Part shown: piece after piece, positions 28,891-41,870 of the stretch
Layout of the letters: every line of letters begins with the position of its first letter
Position numbering within the stretch: position 1 is the stretch's first letter
NCBI RefSeq assembly: GCF_008364685.1
Contig: NZ_VTTL01000002.1
Location: 248,001 to 312,000 of the forward strand
Direction: 5' to 3'
Source: Xanthobacter oligotrophicus
GTDB lineage: Bacteria > Pseudomonadota > Alphaproteobacteria > Rhizobiales > Xanthobacteraceae
Length of the DNA: 64,000 nt
Made by a program: the position numbers and the translations under genes
The notes under the pieces: model-generated
The model's database searches: none
What the model saw: the letters and a program-made list of their open reading frames with translations, nothing else
What the model was told of the DNA's origin: nothing

Positions 28891-30153
28891 TCAGGCGTCG
28901 AAGCGCTGGAAGATGAGGGATGCGTTGGTCCCGCCGAACCCGAAGGAATTGGAGAGCACGGCGTCGATCTTGCGCGGCTTCGCTTTGAGCGGCACCAGAT
29001 CGATGGGGGTCTCCACCGACGGATTGTCGAGATTGAGCGTCGCCGGGGCGATCTGGTCGCGGATGGCGAGGACGGAGAAGATCGCCTCCACCGCGCCCGC
29101 GGCCCCGAGCAGGTGGCCGATGGACGACTTGGTGGACGACATGGAGGTGGTCGCCGCGGCATTGCCGAGCAGCCGCTCCACCGCCTTCAGCTCGATCTCG
29201 TCGGCCATGGTCGAGGTGCCATGGGCGTTGATGTAGTCGATGTCGCCCGCCGTCAGGCCCGCCCGCTTCAGCGCCGCCTGCATGCAGCGGAAGGCGCCGT
29301 CGCCGTCCGGCGAAGGGGCGGTGATGTGGAAGGCGTCACCCGACAGGCCGTAGCCCACCAGCTCGGCATAGATGTGCGCGCCGCGCGCCTTGGCGTGCTC
29401 GAGCTCCTCGAGCACCACCACGCCGGCGCCCTCGCCCATCACGAAGCCATCGCGGTCCTTGTCGTAGGGGCGCGAGGCGCGGGTGGGATCGTCATTGAAG
29501 GCGGTGCAGAGCGCCTTGCAGGCGGCAAAACCGGCCAGCGCCAGGCGGTTGACGGTCGATTCGGTGCCGCCAGCCACCATCACGTCCGCATCACCCAGGG
29601 CGATGAGCCGCCCGGCATCGCCGATGGCATGGGCGCCGGTGGAGCAGGCCGTGACCACAGCGTGGTTCGGCCCCTTCAGCCCGTGGGTGATGGAGACGTA
29701 GCCGCCGGCCAGATTGATGAGACGGCCGGGAATGAAGAAGGGCGATATGCGCCGCGGCCCGCGCTCCTTGAGCAGCAGGGCCGATTCGGCGATGCCCTCG
29801 ATGCCGCCGATGCCGGAGCCGATCAGCACGCCGGTGTTGATCTGGTCCTCGTAGGAGGACGGGTGCCAGCCGGCGTCGTCCAGCGCCTGGGTCGCGGCAG
29901 CCATGGCGTAGACGATGAACTCGTCCACCTTGCGCTGCTCTTTCGGCTCCATCCACTGGTCGGGATTGAAGGTCCCGTCGGAACCATCGCCGCGCGGAAC
30001 ATTGGCGGCGATCTTGCAGGCAAGATCGGCCACTTCGAAATGGCTGACCGCCTTCACGCCGCTCTCGCCGGCGATGAGCCGCCGCCAGGTCGGCTCGACG
30101 CCGCAGCCGAGCGGCGTCACCATGCCGAGGCCGGTGACGACAACACGTCTCAT
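28891..30153 (-). CDS. fabF: beta-ketoacyl-ACP synthase II
   Basis: 420 residues. It starts [18 protein letters not shown] with GGAG eight bases upstream. The nucleophile cysteine C170 is in [10 protein letters not shown], and the two active-site histidines are in [15 protein letters not shown] and [11 protein letters not shown]. It condenses malonyl-ACP with acyl-ACP in fatty-acid elongation and is central to cis-vaccenate formation. It follows acpP by about 110 bp on the same strand and precedes mltG by about 190 bp. Confidence 0.97.
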   Translation of the reverse strand: MRRVVVTGLGMVTPLGCGVEPTWRRLIAGESGVKAVSHFEVADLACKIAANVPRGDGSDGTFNPDQWMEPKEQRKVDEFIVYAMAAATQALDDAGWHPSSYEDQINTGVLIGSGIGGIEGIAESALLLKERGPRRISPFFIPGRLINLAGGYVSITHGLKGPNHAVVTACSTGAHAIGDAGRLIALGDADVMVAGGTESTVNRLALAGFAACKALCTAFNDDPTRASRPYDKDRDGFVMGEGAGVVVLEELEHAKARGAHIYAELVGYGLSGDAFHITAPSPDGDGAFRCMQAALKRAGLTAGDIDYINAHGTSTMADEIELKAVERLLGNAAATTSMSSTKSSIGHLLGAAGAVEAIFSVLAIRDQIAPATLNLDNPSVETPIDLVPLKAKPRKIDAVLSNSFGFGGTNASLIFQRFDA

Positions 30154-30262
30154 GGGAAAAACTCCGGCAGGCGGGCCGTTGGCGCGGCTTGCGCGCGACC
30201 CGGTGCGACAACGGCCGCGGGCGCCCAGCGCCGCGCGACCGTCGAATGAACAGGCGTGAGAA

Positions 30263-30499
30263 TCAAGCCGCGTTCTTTTCCAGGAACTTGATCGCGTCAC
30301 CCACGGTCAGGATGGTCTCGGCGGCATCGTCCGGGATCTCGCAGTTGAAAGCCTCCTCGAAGGCCATCACGAGTTCCACGGTGTCGAGGCTGTCGGCGCC
30401 GAGATCGTCGATGAAGGAGGCGCTCTCCGTGACCTTCTCGGGTTCCACCCCCAGATGCTCCGCGACAATCTTCTTCACCCGCTCGGCGATGTCACTCAT
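30263..30499 (-). CDS. acpP: acyl carrier protein
   Basis: 78 residues, acidic. The phosphopantetheine attachment serine S37 lies in [13 protein letters not shown], and the helical ACP pattern is complete ([18 protein letters not shown]). Acyl chains ride on it during fatty acid synthesis. GAGGG precedes the ATG at 30499. It is the first gene of the minus-strand run toward gmk, so its promoter should lie in the 30500-30838 gap. Confidence 0.98.
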   Translation of the reverse strand: MSDIAERVKKIVAEHLGVEPEKVTESASFIDDLGADSLDTVELVMAFEEAFNCEIPDDAAETILTVGDAIKFLEKNAA

Positions 30500-30838
30500 A
30501 GATGCAACCCTCGTTGTTCGGATAATCCCGTTGCCGTTCGGCGGCTGGTGGAGGGCATAATGCCTTTTTTCCGCCGTGCCCAGCCCCCTCCGCCGCAAGG
30601 AACATTCCTCGCAGGCAGCGCGTGGATTGGAGCGGACAGCTCCCACCGCCGCTCTCGGATGTTTAGACACCTTTGAAGGCGCCCTTTTCCGGTCCGGCAA
30701 TGCGGCTCGTTAGCACACTCCCCGCAGCAAGGCCAGCCAAGCTCCGCAAAGGCCGGCACGGTAATAGCGCACGTTACGGCGATGCGTGTCGGCGATGCGC
30801 TTCTTGCGCCGACGGTGTGCGCCGGCTACTCACCCTCC
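30500..30838. other. 339-bp divergent intergenic region (acpP upstream)
   Basis: It contains no credible coding frame. It must hold the acpP promoter on the minus strand and whatever drives the small protein and murA on the plus strand. I see no sequence close to consensus boxes. Composition is less G/C-rich near 30530-30570 and 30655-30700 than in the genes on either side. Confidence 0.45.
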
Positions 30839-31138
30839 ATGCCCGGGAGCAAGGACCGATCGGAACGCCTCGCCGCCGCCCTGCGTGCGAACCTGTCGCG
30901 GCGCAAAGCCCAATCGCGCGCGCGGCGCTCGGGTGAAGTCGAAAATGCCCCCGCGCGCGCTGCGGGCAACCTTCCCGAGTCCGCCCCCCTCGCCAGCTCC
31001 GAGCCAGGCCAAAGCCCCCTCCCCGCCGCCGAAATGCCCCTGGACGGCGCGAATAGCGGTGAAAACCCTGCGCGCGGTGGTAGCACGGCGCTGGCGACGG
31101 GTGCCGCCAAGATTGTGCCGGACGGCGAGCCGGGCTAG
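30839..31138 (+). CDS. small basic protein upstream of murA
   Basis: 99 residues from the ATG at 30839; an upstream in-frame start at 30782 is possible, and neither has a strong ribosome site. The first 35 residues (SERLAAALRANLSRRKAQSR) form a basic amphipathic helix that I recognise, from memory, as a short protein often found just before murA in Hyphomicrobiales. The rest is Ala/Pro/Gly-rich and probably disordered. It ends 68 bp before murA. Function unknown. Confidence 0.55.
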   Translation: MPGSKDRSERLAAALRANLSRRKAQSRARRSGEVENAPARAAGNLPESAPLASSEPGQSPLPAAEMPLDGANSGENPARGGSTALATGAAKIVPDGEPG

Positions 31139-31206
31139 AGCTTTTCACTTAAATTCCGCGGTCGGCCGGCTTGGGGGGGCCAGCCGGTAGGAGGCACAGG
31201 TAGCGC

Positions 31207-32496
<1,290 letters not shown>

Positions 32497-32522
32497 CCCG
32501 GGGCGTGGACAGCCCCGAACTT

Positions 32523-32583
32523 CAAGACAGGGAACGCGATATCCGGCCGGCTTGCGATCCAGGCGGCCGGCGCATCCTCCCGG
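32523..32583. repeat. partial RIME-like element
   Basis: A 61-bp fragment resembling the right half of the element at 27308-27425. It shares ACGCG, TATCCG, CGGCTTGCGA and CGGCGC in the same order, with a GCCGGC stem replacing the CGATC stem. It lies between murA and the next gene. Confidence 0.55.
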
Positions 32584-32599
32584 CGGCGCGGAGGCCGAG

Positions 32600-33130
32600 G
32601 TGAGCCTGCCGAATATCATCACCCTCATGCGCATCCTGCTGGTGCCGGCCGTGGTCTGGTCGATCGCCTCCAGCGAGTATGCGCTGGCGTTCTGGCTGTT
32701 CCTGGCGGCCGGCATCTCCGATGCGCTCGACGGCTTCATCGCCAAGCGCTTCCATATGCAGACGGAGCTCGGCTCCTATCTCGATCCGGTGGCCGACAAG
32801 GCCCTGCTCATCTCCATCTACGTGGCGCTGGCGGTCTGCGGCCTGATCCCGCGCTGGGTGGCCATCGCCGTGGTGTCGCGGGACGTGATGATCATCGGGG
32901 CGGTGGTCCTGTCCCTCGTCATGGCCAAGCCGGTGGCGATCAGCCCGCTGCTCGTCTCCAAGGTGAATACGGCGGTCCAGATCGTGTTCGCGGCCTTCGT
33001 GCTGGGCGCATCCGGCTTCGGCCTGGAGCTGCCCGGGCTGTTCCAGGTGGGGCTTGTGATGGTCGGGCTCTTGACGGGCCTTTCCGCCGCTGCCTATCTC
33101 GCCGCATGGACGCGCCACGTTGCGAACTGA
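32600..33130 (+). CDS. CDP-alcohol phosphatidyltransferase
   Basis: 176 residues from a GTG at 32600 with GGAGG upstream. The family motif is complete in spaced form: SDALDGFIAKRF followed by GSYLDPVADK, giving the aspartates that bind Mg2+ and the CDP group. About five to six membrane segments fill the rest. Candidates are phosphatidylglycerophosphate synthase or a cardiolipin synthase of the CDP-alcohol type; I cannot separate them from sequence alone. It ends where the AI-2E permease frame begins. Confidence 0.9.
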   Translation: MSLPNIITLMRILLVPAVVWSIASSEYALAFWLFLAAGISDALDGFIAKRFHMQTELGSYLDPVADKALLISIYVALAVCGLIPRWVAIAVVSRDVMIIGAVVLSLVMAKPVAISPLLVSKVNTAVQIVFAAFVLGASGFGLELPGLFQVGLVMVGLLTGLSAAAYLAAWTRHVAN

Positions 33131-33188
33131 CGCACAGTCAGTTGAAGATGGCGCACCGGCGAATGGTGCGCTCACGAACGGCGAGCTG

Positions 33189-34445
33189 ATGGATCGTGAG
33201 TTGATCGGCGAACGCGACCCGCGAAACACCGCAGCAGCCGTCAGCCCGGCGCACGGCGGCAGGGTTCGCGCGCCCGGCGTGCAAGACGATCCTGCGCCAA
33301 ACCGCCCTACGCCGGAACGCCGCCCCCCCGACATGGCGCCTGAGGAAAGCACGCTGCCGGTCCGGTTCCAGATGCGCTTCTGGGTGACGGCCCTCATCCT
33401 CACCGCCATCGCCCTGTGGCTGCTGAGCGGCATCCTGCTGCCGTTCGTGGCGGGCATCGTGCTGGCCTATTTCCTCAATCCCGTGGTGGCGCGGCTGGAG
33501 CGCATCGGCGTCGCCCGCACCCTTTCCGCCCTGGTGGTGGTGGGGATCATGCTGCTGCTGGTGGTGCTGTTCTTCCTGCTCGCCCTGCCGCTGCTGTCCT
33601 CGCAGATGTTCGAGTTCATCCAGCGCCTGCCCGCCTACGTGGCGCGGCTGCAGGGCCTTTTGACCGAGGAAAACCGCGAGTGGCTGAGCGGTATCGTCGG
33701 CGACCGCCTGCCGGATATGCAGCGCTCGATCTCCGATCTCATGACGCAGGGCGTCAGCCACCTGGTGGGCCTGCTCTCCTCCGTGTGGTCCGGGGGGCAG
33801 GCGCTGATCTCGCTGTTCGCGCTGCTGGTGGTGACGCCGGTGGTCGTGTTCTACATCCTGTGCGACTGGAACAACATGGTCGCCTTCGTGGACCGGCTGG
33901 TGCCGCTGCCCCATCGCACGGAAGTGCGGGGCCTTGCCTGCGCCATGGACATGGCGGTGGCGGGCTTCGTGCGCGGGCAGGCCATGGTGTGCCTGCTGCT
34001 CGGCACCTTCTATGCGGTGACGCTGACCATGGCGGGGCTGAATTTCGGCCTGCTCATCGGCATCGTCTCCGGCGTCATTACCTTTATTCCCTATGTGGGC
34101 TCGCTCACCGGCTTCGTGCTGGCCATGGGCGTGGCAATCGTCCAGTTCTTTCCCGACTGGGGCATGATCGGCACGGTGCTGGCCATCTTCGTCACCGGCC
34201 AGACCATCGAGGGCTACGTGCTCTCGCCCAAGCTGGTGGGCGACAGCATCGGGGTGCATCCGGTCTGGCTCATGTTCGCCCTGTTCGCCTTCGGCTACCT
34301 GTTCGGCTTCGTGGGCCTGCTGCTCGCCGTGCCGCTCACGGCGGTGACAGGCGTGCTGGTGCGCTTCGTGATCGCCCGCTACATGCAGTCGACGCTCTAC
34401 CAGGGCACCGCCGACGACGCCCTGCCCCCGCCGGGGACACCCTGA
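33189..34445 (+). CDS. AI-2E-family permease
   Basis: 418 residues from the ATG at 33189. A TTG at 33120 would add 23 residues and overlap the previous stop; another ATG at 33333 lies nearer the membrane domain. After a disordered, charged N-terminus come about eight membrane segments (FWVTALILTAIALWLLSGIL; VVVGIMLLLVVLFFLLALPL; and others). The central family block GIVSGVITFIPYVGSLTG and the GYVLSPKLVGDSIGVHPVW region are typical. Members are diverse transporters, some Na+/H+ antiporters; the substrate here is unknown. It is in the conserved run with hdaA and ppk1. Confidence 0.9.
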   Translation: MDRELIGERDPRNTAAAVSPAHGGRVRAPGVQDDPAPNRPTPERRPPDMAPEESTLPVRFQMRFWVTALILTAIALWLLSGILLPFVAGIVLAYFLNPVVARLERIGVARTLSALVVVGIMLLLVVLFFLLALPLLSSQMFEFIQRLPAYVARLQGLLTEENREWLSGIVGDRLPDMQRSISDLMTQGVSHLVGLLSSVWSGGQALISLFALLVVTPVVVFYILCDWNNMVAFVDRLVPLPHRTEVRGLACAMDMAVAGFVRGQAMVCLLLGTFYAVTLTMAGLNFGLLIGIVSGVITFIPYVGSLTGFVLAMGVAIVQFFPDWGMIGTVLAIFVTGQTIEGYVLSPKLVGDSIGVHPVWLMFALFAFGYLFGFVGLLLAVPLTAVTGVLVRFVIARYMQSTLYQGTADDALPPPGTP

Positions 34446-34447
34446 GC

Positions 34448-35170
34448 ATGGCAGAGCGCGACGGACGTCCGCGCCAGCTTCCCCTCGACCTGCCGGCCTA
34501 CCCGGCGCTCCGGCGCGAGGATTTCCTCGCGGCGCCCGGCAACGGGGCTGCCCTCGCCCTCATCGACGCCTTTCCCGAATGGCCGGCCCGGGTGGTGTGC
34601 ATCGTGGGGCCGGAGGGCGCCGGCAAGAGCCATCTTTCGGCGATCTTCGCCGAGCGCTCCGGCGCGCTGACCCTCAACGCCCGCGCCCTGACGCGCGAAG
34701 GCGTGCCCGATGCCCTCGCCACCGGCGCGCTGGTGCTGGAGGACCTGGAGGCCGGCACCTTCAGCGAGGCCGCCCTGTTCCACCTGCTCAACCTCGCCCG
34801 CGAGCAGCAGGCCTACCTGCTGATGACGGCGCGCACGCCGCCCTCAACCTTCAGCCTCGCCACCGCCGACCTCGCCTCGCGGCTGCGCGCGTTGCCGGTG
34901 TTCGAGATCGCGCCCGCGGACGATGCCCTTTTGGCGGCGGTGCTGGTGAAGCTGTTCGCGGATCGCCAGCTTTCCGTGGATGAAGCCACTGTCCAGTACC
35001 TCCTTATGCGCATGCAGCGCACGGTGGCGGGCGCCAAGCGCATCGTGGATGCGCTGGATACGGCCGCCCTCGCCGCCCGACGCCCGGTGACTCGGGCCCT
35101 CGCGGCACAAGTGTTGAAGGAACTGGGCGATGACCCATCCTTCCCCGACGTCCACGGGGAAGAAGACTGA
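34448..35170 (+). CDS. hdaA: DnaA regulatory inactivator HdaA
   Basis: 240 residues. The N-terminal QLPLDL (10-15) is the clamp-binding hexapeptide that ties Hda proteins to the DNA polymerase beta subunit. An AAA+ domain like DnaA's follows: Walker A GPEGAGKSH (54-62), LVLEDLE as Walker B region, and the arginine-containing SRLRALPVFEIA. It promotes hydrolysis of DnaA-bound ATP after initiation, preventing over-replication. It starts two bases after the permease stop and is followed by ppk1, the normal order in this group. Start at the ATG 34448. Confidence 0.93.
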   Translation: MAERDGRPRQLPLDLPAYPALRREDFLAAPGNGAALALIDAFPEWPARVVCIVGPEGAGKSHLSAIFAERSGALTLNARALTREGVPDALATGALVLEDLEAGTFSEAALFHLLNLAREQQAYLLMTARTPPSTFSLATADLASRLRALPVFEIAPADDALLAAVLVKLFADRQLSVDEATVQYLLMRMQRTVAGAKRIVDALDTAALAARRPVTRALAAQVLKELGDDPSFPDVHGEED

Positions 35171-35238
35171 TACCGCCGAGCGTCATAGAGTAGTCATCCA
35201 ACGCGGCCATGGTCCGGCCGAAACGCGGGGGACCGAGC

Positions 35239-37440
35239 ATGGGTATGAACGAGGCTGCAGCGCTCGCGGAGGTCGAGGTCCCGGCAGGCGAGATGCCGGC
35301 AGGCGCGACGGAAGTGCTGGCGCTGGCGCAATCGCCGCAGCGCTTCATCAACCGCGAGATTTCCTGGCTGCACTTCAACCGGCGCGTGCTGGAGGAGGCG
35401 GAGAACCGCAACCACCCCCTGCTGGAGCAGTTGCGCTTCCTCTCCATCTCCGCCAACAACCTCGACGAGTTCTTCATGGTCCGCGTGGCGGGCCTGAAGG
35501 AGCAGGTGCGCGAAGGCGTGCAGACGCGCAGCCCCGACGGCCTCACCCCGTCCGAGCAGCTCGCCACCATCCTCGCCAGCGCCGCCCAGCTCATCTCCGA
35601 CCAGCAGGGCCGCTGGCTGGAGCTGCGGCACGACCTCGCCGGCGTTGGCATCGTGCTGGTGGACGGCGCGGAGGTCACGGCCGACGACCTGGTGGTGCTG
35701 GACCGGCACTTCCTCAACCATGTCTTCCCGGTGCTGACCCCGCTCGCCATCGACCCGGCGCACCCCTTCCCGTTCATCCCCAATCTTGGCTTCTCGCTTG
35801 CGCTCCAGCTGGTGCGGCAGTCGGACGGGCGGGGCATGAACGCGCTCATCCGCATCCCCGCCAAGGTGGAGCGCTTCATCCGCCTGCCGGATCTTGGCAC
35901 CGGCGCCCTGCGCTTCATCACCCTGGAGCAGATGATCGGCCTGTTCATCTCCCGCCTCTTCCCCGGCTACGCGGTGAAGGGTCAGGGCGTGTTCCGGGTG
36001 GTGCGCGACAGCGACCTTGAAATCGAGGAAGAGGCGGAGGATCTCGTCCGCCTGTTTGAGACCGCGCTGAAACAGCGGCGCTATGGCGAGGTGATCCGCA
36101 TGGAGGCGGATGCCGCCATGCCGGCGGAACTCCGCAATTTCGTCGCCCGCGAGCTGGGTGTGAACGACGACGAGATCTTCGTGGTGGGCGGCGTGCTCGC
36201 CCTGAACGAATTCTCCCAGCTGGTCTCGGTGGACCGGCCGGACCTGAAGTTCCAGGCCTACAACGCCCGATTTCCCGAGCGCATCCGCGACCACGGCGGC
36301 GACTGCTTTCTCGCTATTCGCGAGAAGGACATTCTGGTTCACCACCCTTATGAATCCTTTGACGTGGTGGTTCAGTTTCTCCGCCAGGCCGCCCGCGACC
36401 CCAACGTCGTCGCCATCAAGCAGACCCTCTACCGCACCTCCTCCGACAGCCCCATCGTGAAGGCGCTGGCCGAGGCGGCGGAGGCCGGCAAGTCGGTGAC
36501 CGCGCTGGTGGAGCTGAAGGCCCGCTTCGACGAGGAAGCCAACATCCGCTGGGCCCGCGACCTGGAGCGCGCCGGCGTGCAGGTGGTGTTCGGCTTCATC
36601 GAGCTGAAGACCCACGGCAAGCTCTCCATGGCGGTGCGGCGCGAGGGCGCACAGCTCTCCACCTACGTGCATGTGGGCACCGGAAACTACCACCCCATTA
36701 CCGCCCGCATCTATACGGACCTTTCCTTCTTCACCGCCGATCCGGTGATCGCCCAGGACGTGGCCCGCATCTTCAACTTCATCACCGGCTATGCCACCCC
36801 CGGCGAGCTGGACGCCATGGCGGTCTCGCCCACGGGCCTGAAGCCGCGGCTGCTCAACCACATCGCCGACGAGATCGAGTTCGCCAAGGCCGGCCGCCCG
36901 GCCGCCATCTGGCTGAAGTGCAACTCGCTGGTGGATCCGGAGATCATCGACGCGCTGTACGAGGCCAGCGCCGCCGGCGTGCAGGTGGATTGCATCATCC
37001 GCGGCATCTGCTGCCTGCGCCCCGGCATTCCCGGGCTCTCCGAGAACATCCGGGTAAAGTCCATCGTGGGCCGCTTCCTGGAGCACTCGCGCGTGTACTG
37101 CTTCGGTGCCGGCCACGGCCTGCCAAGCCCCAATGCGGTGGTCTACATCTCCTCGGCGGACCTGATGCCGCGCAACCTCGACCGCCGGGTCGAGACCCTG
37201 TGCCCCATCACCAATCCCACGGTGCACGAGCAGGTGCTCGACCAGATCATGGTCGCAAATCTTATCGACAACCAGCAGAGCTGGCGTGTCTTGCCGGACG
37301 GCTCCTCCGAACGCATAGTCCCCGCGCCGGGCGAAGAGCCGTTCAACGCCCATCAATATTTCATGACCAACCCGAGCTTGTCCGGACGTGGAAAGTCTCT
37401 CAAAGATTCTTCGCCGCGTAGCCTCTTCGTCCGTCGTTGA
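35239..37440 (+). CDS. ppk1: polyphosphate kinase 1
   Basis: 733 residues from the ATG at 35239 (GCGGGGGAC upstream); an ATG at 35209 is possible. The four PPK1 domains are present: the N-terminal domain ([19 protein letters not shown]), the head domain, and two phospholipase-D-like C-terminal domains. The histidine that carries the phospho-intermediate is in [16 protein letters not shown], and the second active-site histidine is in [14 protein letters not shown]. It builds polyphosphate from ATP reversibly. Its last 53 bases overlap the GTG start of ppx, so synthesis and breakdown enzymes are translated from one message. Confidence 0.97.
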   Translation: MGMNEAAALAEVEVPAGEMPAGATEVLALAQSPQRFINREISWLHFNRRVLEEAENRNHPLLEQLRFLSISANNLDEFFMVRVAGLKEQVREGVQTRSPDGLTPSEQLATILASAAQLISDQQGRWLELRHDLAGVGIVLVDGAEVTADDLVVLDRHFLNHVFPVLTPLAIDPAHPFPFIPNLGFSLALQLVRQSDGRGMNALIRIPAKVERFIRLPDLGTGALRFITLEQMIGLFISRLFPGYAVKGQGVFRVVRDSDLEIEEEAEDLVRLFETALKQRRYGEVIRMEADAAMPAELRNFVARELGVNDDEIFVVGGVLALNEFSQLVSVDRPDLKFQAYNARFPERIRDHGGDCFLAIREKDILVHHPYESFDVVVQFLRQAARDPNVVAIKQTLYRTSSDSPIVKALAEAAEAGKSVTALVELKARFDEEANIRWARDLERAGVQVVFGFIELKTHGKLSMAVRREGAQLSTYVHVGTGNYHPITARIYTDLSFFTADPVIAQDVARIFNFITGYATPGELDAMAVSPTGLKPRLLNHIADEIEFAKAGRPAAIWLKCNSLVDPEIIDALYEASAAGVQVDCIIRGICCLRPGIPGLSENIRVKSIVGRFLEHSRVYCFGAGHGLPSPNAVVYISSADLMPRNLDRRVETLCPITNPTVHEQVLDQIMVANLIDNQQSWRVLPDGSSERIVPAPGEEPFNAHQYFMTNPSLSGRGKSLKDSSPRSLFVRR

Positions 37441-38962
37441 CGGCGAGGAGGTGACCCGCGCGCCCGGCCGGCTCTTCACCGGGGCGCCGGTCGCGGTCAT
37501 CGATATCGGCTCCAACTCGGTCCGCCTCGTGGTCTATGAGGGGCTGAGCCGCGCGCTCACGCCCATCTTCAACGAGAAGGCCCTGTGCGGGCTCGGCCGC
37601 GAGGTGCTCTCCACCGGGCGCCTGCCGCAGGATGCGGTGGACCGTGCCCTGGCCGCCCTGAAGCGGTTCCGCGCCCTGTGCGACGCCATGGAGGTGGGCG
37701 AGGTCCATGCCCTCGCCACCGCCGCAGCGCGCGACGCGGAGAACGGCCCCGCCTTCATCGCCGAATGCGAGGCCATCTGCGGTCGCAAGATCGAGCTGCT
37801 CACCGGCAAGCGCGAGGCGGAACTCGCCGCCGCCGGCGTGGTGGCCGGTGTCTATGCGCCGGACGGCATCGTGGGCGATCTCGGCGGCGGCTCGCTGGAG
37901 CTGGTGGACGTGAAGGGCCGCGCCATCGGCACCGGCGTCACCCTGCCGCTCGGCGGGCTCGCCCTGCAGGATCGCTCGGCCCGCTCGCCGCGTAAGGCGG
38001 AGAAGATCGTCCGCGAGACCATCCCCGAGGCCGAGGTTCTGGGGGCGCTGGCCGGCCGCACCTTCTATGCGGTGGGTGGAACGTGGCGGGCGCTGGCGCG
38101 CCTGCACATGTACACCAAGGGCTATCCGCTCCACGTGATGCATGGCTATGTGATTCCCGCCCGCGAGGCGCTGGACTTCACCCGCATCGTGCACCGGGCC
38201 GACGCCGAGGCCCTCGCCCATATCGACGTGGTCTCCGATGCCCGCCGTCCCCTACTCGCCTATGGCGCGCTGGTGCTGGAGAACATCGTGCGGCAGGGCC
38301 GGCCGTCCGAGGTGGTCATCTCCGCTCTCGGCGTGCGCGAGGGCCTGCTGCATTCCCTGATGCCGGAAGAGGAGCGCGTCCGCGACCCGCTCCTGATCGC
38401 GGCAGCCGAGATGAACGTGCTGCGCTCCCGCTCGCCCCGCCACGGGGAGGAGCTGGTGGCCTGGACCGACGGCTTTTTCGCTTCGGCGCCGGTGCTGGAG
38501 GAAGCGGAAGACGAGAAGCGCCTGCGCCGTGCCGCCTGCCTGCTGGCGGACGTGAGCTGGCGCGCCCACCCGGACTATCGCGGCGAGCAGAGCCTGAACA
38601 TGATCGCCCACGCGGCGTTCGCCGGCATCGATCATCCCGGCCGGGCCTATGTCGCCCTCTCGGTCTATTTCCGGCACATGGGCCTCAACACTGACGAATC
38701 CGACACCCGTATCCTGGAGCTGCTCACCACCGGCATGCTGGACCGCGCGCGCATCCTCGGCGCGGTGATGCGGGTCGCCTACGTGCTCTCGGCGGCCATG
38801 CCTGGCATCCTGCCGCAGATGCCGCTTCAGGTGCGCGGCGACCAGCTGGTGCTGTCGGTGCCGCGCAAGGTTGTCTCGCTGGTGAACGACCGGGTCTATA
38901 ACCGCCTGCGCCAGCTGGCCCGGCTCATCGGCCGCGAGCCATTGCTCGAACAGGGCGACTGA
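37388..38962 (+). CDS. ppx: exopolyphosphatase (Ppx/GppA family)
   Basis: 524 residues from a GTG at 37388 inside ppk1. The sugar-kinase/Hsp70-like nucleotide fold shows [17 protein letters not shown] and [15 protein letters not shown], plus the [18 protein letters not shown] block. The C-terminal half is the HD-like helical domain ([20 protein letters not shown]). It removes terminal phosphate from polyphosphate and, in the family, also guanosine pentaphosphate. In Escherichia coli the two genes are likewise coupled. If the GTG is wrong, the next candidate is the ATG of MEVGEV, which is too late, so the overlap is probable. Confidence 0.95.
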   Translation: MESLSKILRRVASSSVVDGEEVTRAPGRLFTGAPVAVIDIGSNSVRLVVYEGLSRALTPIFNEKALCGLGREVLSTGRLPQDAVDRALAALKRFRALCDAMEVGEVHALATAAARDAENGPAFIAECEAICGRKIELLTGKREAELAAAGVVAGVYAPDGIVGDLGGGSLELVDVKGRAIGTGVTLPLGGLALQDRSARSPRKAEKIVRETIPEAEVLGALAGRTFYAVGGTWRALARLHMYTKGYPLHVMHGYVIPAREALDFTRIVHRADAEALAHIDVVSDARRPLLAYGALVLENIVRQGRPSEVVISALGVREGLLHSLMPEEERVRDPLLIAAAEMNVLRSRSPRHGEELVAWTDGFFASAPVLEEAEDEKRLRRAACLLADVSWRAHPDYRGEQSLNMIAHAAFAGIDHPGRAYVALSVYFRHMGLNTDESDTRILELLTTGMLDRARILGAVMRVAYVLSAAMPGILPQMPLQVRGDQLVLSVPRKVVSLVNDRVYNRLRQLARLIGREPLLEQGD

Positions 38963-39100
38963 CCGGCCCGGCCGGGGTCCGCCGGCCTGTTCCTTGGGAA
39001 GGGACCGCCTCAGGCGGGCACTGATACACCTGTGACCGGCGTCACGCCGGCGGCGCGGGGCGGTCGCAAGTCCGCCCCAATCCACCTTCACGCTGGTGCC

Positions 39101-39445
39101 ATGAAACAGCTTCTGAACCTGTTTGGCGGAGTTGCCGGCCTTGTGGTCGCGGGCCTCGTGGGCCTTGCGCTGTTCACGCTCGTGGGCGGCCTCATCGTCG
39201 TGGCCGGCATCGTGATCACGACACTCGTGCTCGGCGGGGGTGTCTACGCTCTCGTCACCGGCCGGGCGCCGGGCATGCGCCGGGGCGGCTTTTCGTCCCC
39301 CTTCGGCTCGGTGCGGGTGTTCGACCTGCGCAGCGGGCAGCCCTTCGGCAATGCCGAACGCGCGCCCGACGAGAACGGCATGATCGACGTGACCCCGCCC
39401 AAGCCCTCCGCGTCTTCCGCCCGCACTCAGCGCGACGGCGCCTGA
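39101..39445 (+). CDS. small membrane protein, unknown function
   Basis: 114 residues. A hydrophobic N-terminal half (about 10-55) with two membrane segments (AGLVVAGLVGLALFTLVGGL; IVVAGIVITTLVLGGGVYAL) is followed by a polar tail ending SSARTQRDGA. No family is recognised. It starts at the ATG 39101 without a clear ribosome site; frame and composition support it. A short gap separates it from ppx. Confidence 0.65.
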   Translation: MKQLLNLFGGVAGLVVAGLVGLALFTLVGGLIVVAGIVITTLVLGGGVYALVTGRAPGMRRGGFSSPFGSVRVFDLRSGQPFGNAERAPDENGMIDVTPPKPSASSARTQRDGA

Positions 39446-39533
39446 GGATCGCCGACCGGCGATTTTCCTCACCGCCGGAAGCAGCTAGGTTGCCCCGACG
39501 CGCGACACCGCGCGGAGGGGGTCGGCACGCGTC

Positions 39534-39986
39534 ATGGACGGGGGTATCGGATCGGGCGCGTATCTGGCGCTGCTTGTGGTCTGCGTCGCGCTGGCGATGC
39601 TTACGGTGGTTTCCCACGCCATCGCGCTGGCGATCATCCGCCGCCGCCTCAGCCGGCGCATCCGCGGCAAGATCTACTCCGATCACGTATTCCGCGAGGC
39701 GGTGATCATCAGCGCCACCGTGCTGAGCCTCAGCCTTGCCCACATGTTCGAGGTCTGCATCTGGGCAACGGCCTATGTCGCGCTCGGCGCCATCGCCGAC
39801 CCGCACGACGCGATCTATTATTCCATCTCCACCTACACCACGGTCGGCGCGGACGGGGTGTCCATCGCCAAGTCTTTCCGCGCCATCGCCGGGTTCGAAT
39901 CGCTCCTCGGCCCGATGATGGTGGCCTGGTCCACCGCGTTCCTGGTGGAGTTCGTCGTGCGCATGCGCGGCCCGGACTCCACCTGA
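39534..39986 (+). CDS. two-helix ion-channel-domain protein (potassium-channel type)
   Basis: 150 residues. A first helix (AYLALLVVCVALAMLTVVSH) and basic loop precede a second helix (VIISATVLSLSLAHMFEVC). Then AIYYSISTYTTVGADG forms a pore helix and a selectivity-filter-like TTVGADG, and a last helix (LGPMMVAWSTAFLVEFVV) follows. This is the Ion_trans_2 layout. The filter is close to but not the textbook TVGYG, so ion preference is uncertain. No RCK or cyclic-nucleotide domain is attached. It ends 31 bp before the hairpin-tailed repeat. Confidence 0.8.
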   Translation: MDGGIGSGAYLALLVVCVALAMLTVVSHAIALAIIRRRLSRRIRGKIYSDHVFREAVIISATVLSLSLAHMFEVCIWATAYVALGAIADPHDAIYYSISTYTTVGADGVSIAKSFRAIAGFESLLGPMMVAWSTAFLVEFVVRMRGPDST

Positions 39987-40016
39987 GCCGGGCCGTCGCT
40001 GCCCACACGAGCGGCG

Positions 40017-40104
40017 CCGGTCTTCGACCGGCACGAAGGGGGTTGCGCTCAAGCGCCGCGCGGGCTTGTGCCGATGGGAGATGAGACAAGCTCATCACCC
40101 ATCG
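40017..40104. repeat. hairpin-tailed convergent-gene element, copy B
   Basis: About 88 bp. The left part (CGGTCTTCGACCGGCACGAA, then CTCAAGCGCCGCGCGGGCTT) matches copies A and C. The right part is a hairpin (40072-40104): a 14-bp stem with one mismatch and a five-base loop. The stem sequence differs from the other copies, yet pairing is kept. It lies between the channel gene and guaB, which converge; guaB's stop begins four bases after the hairpin. Confidence 0.75.
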
Positions 40105-40107
40105 CTG

Positions 40108-41703
<1,596 letters not shown>

Positions 41704-41870
41704 TCAGACACCCCGCTACGAGTTGGCAGTGGCCGATACCATGAGTGCACGACGAATAGAAGACCTGTTGCGAGGCATTCGCTGCAACGCTCCCATGCAC
41801 GCAGCGGCGAGCAGCCACCCGCGCGCCTGCACCGGGCCGGCCGGACACCCCGCCGGCCCGTGCGAGCGCT

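Noticed and set aside
35194-37515. 773-residue frame opposite ppk1
   Set aside because: Antisense shadow of a clear PPK1 with all active residues; His/Gly-rich composition is a GC effect.
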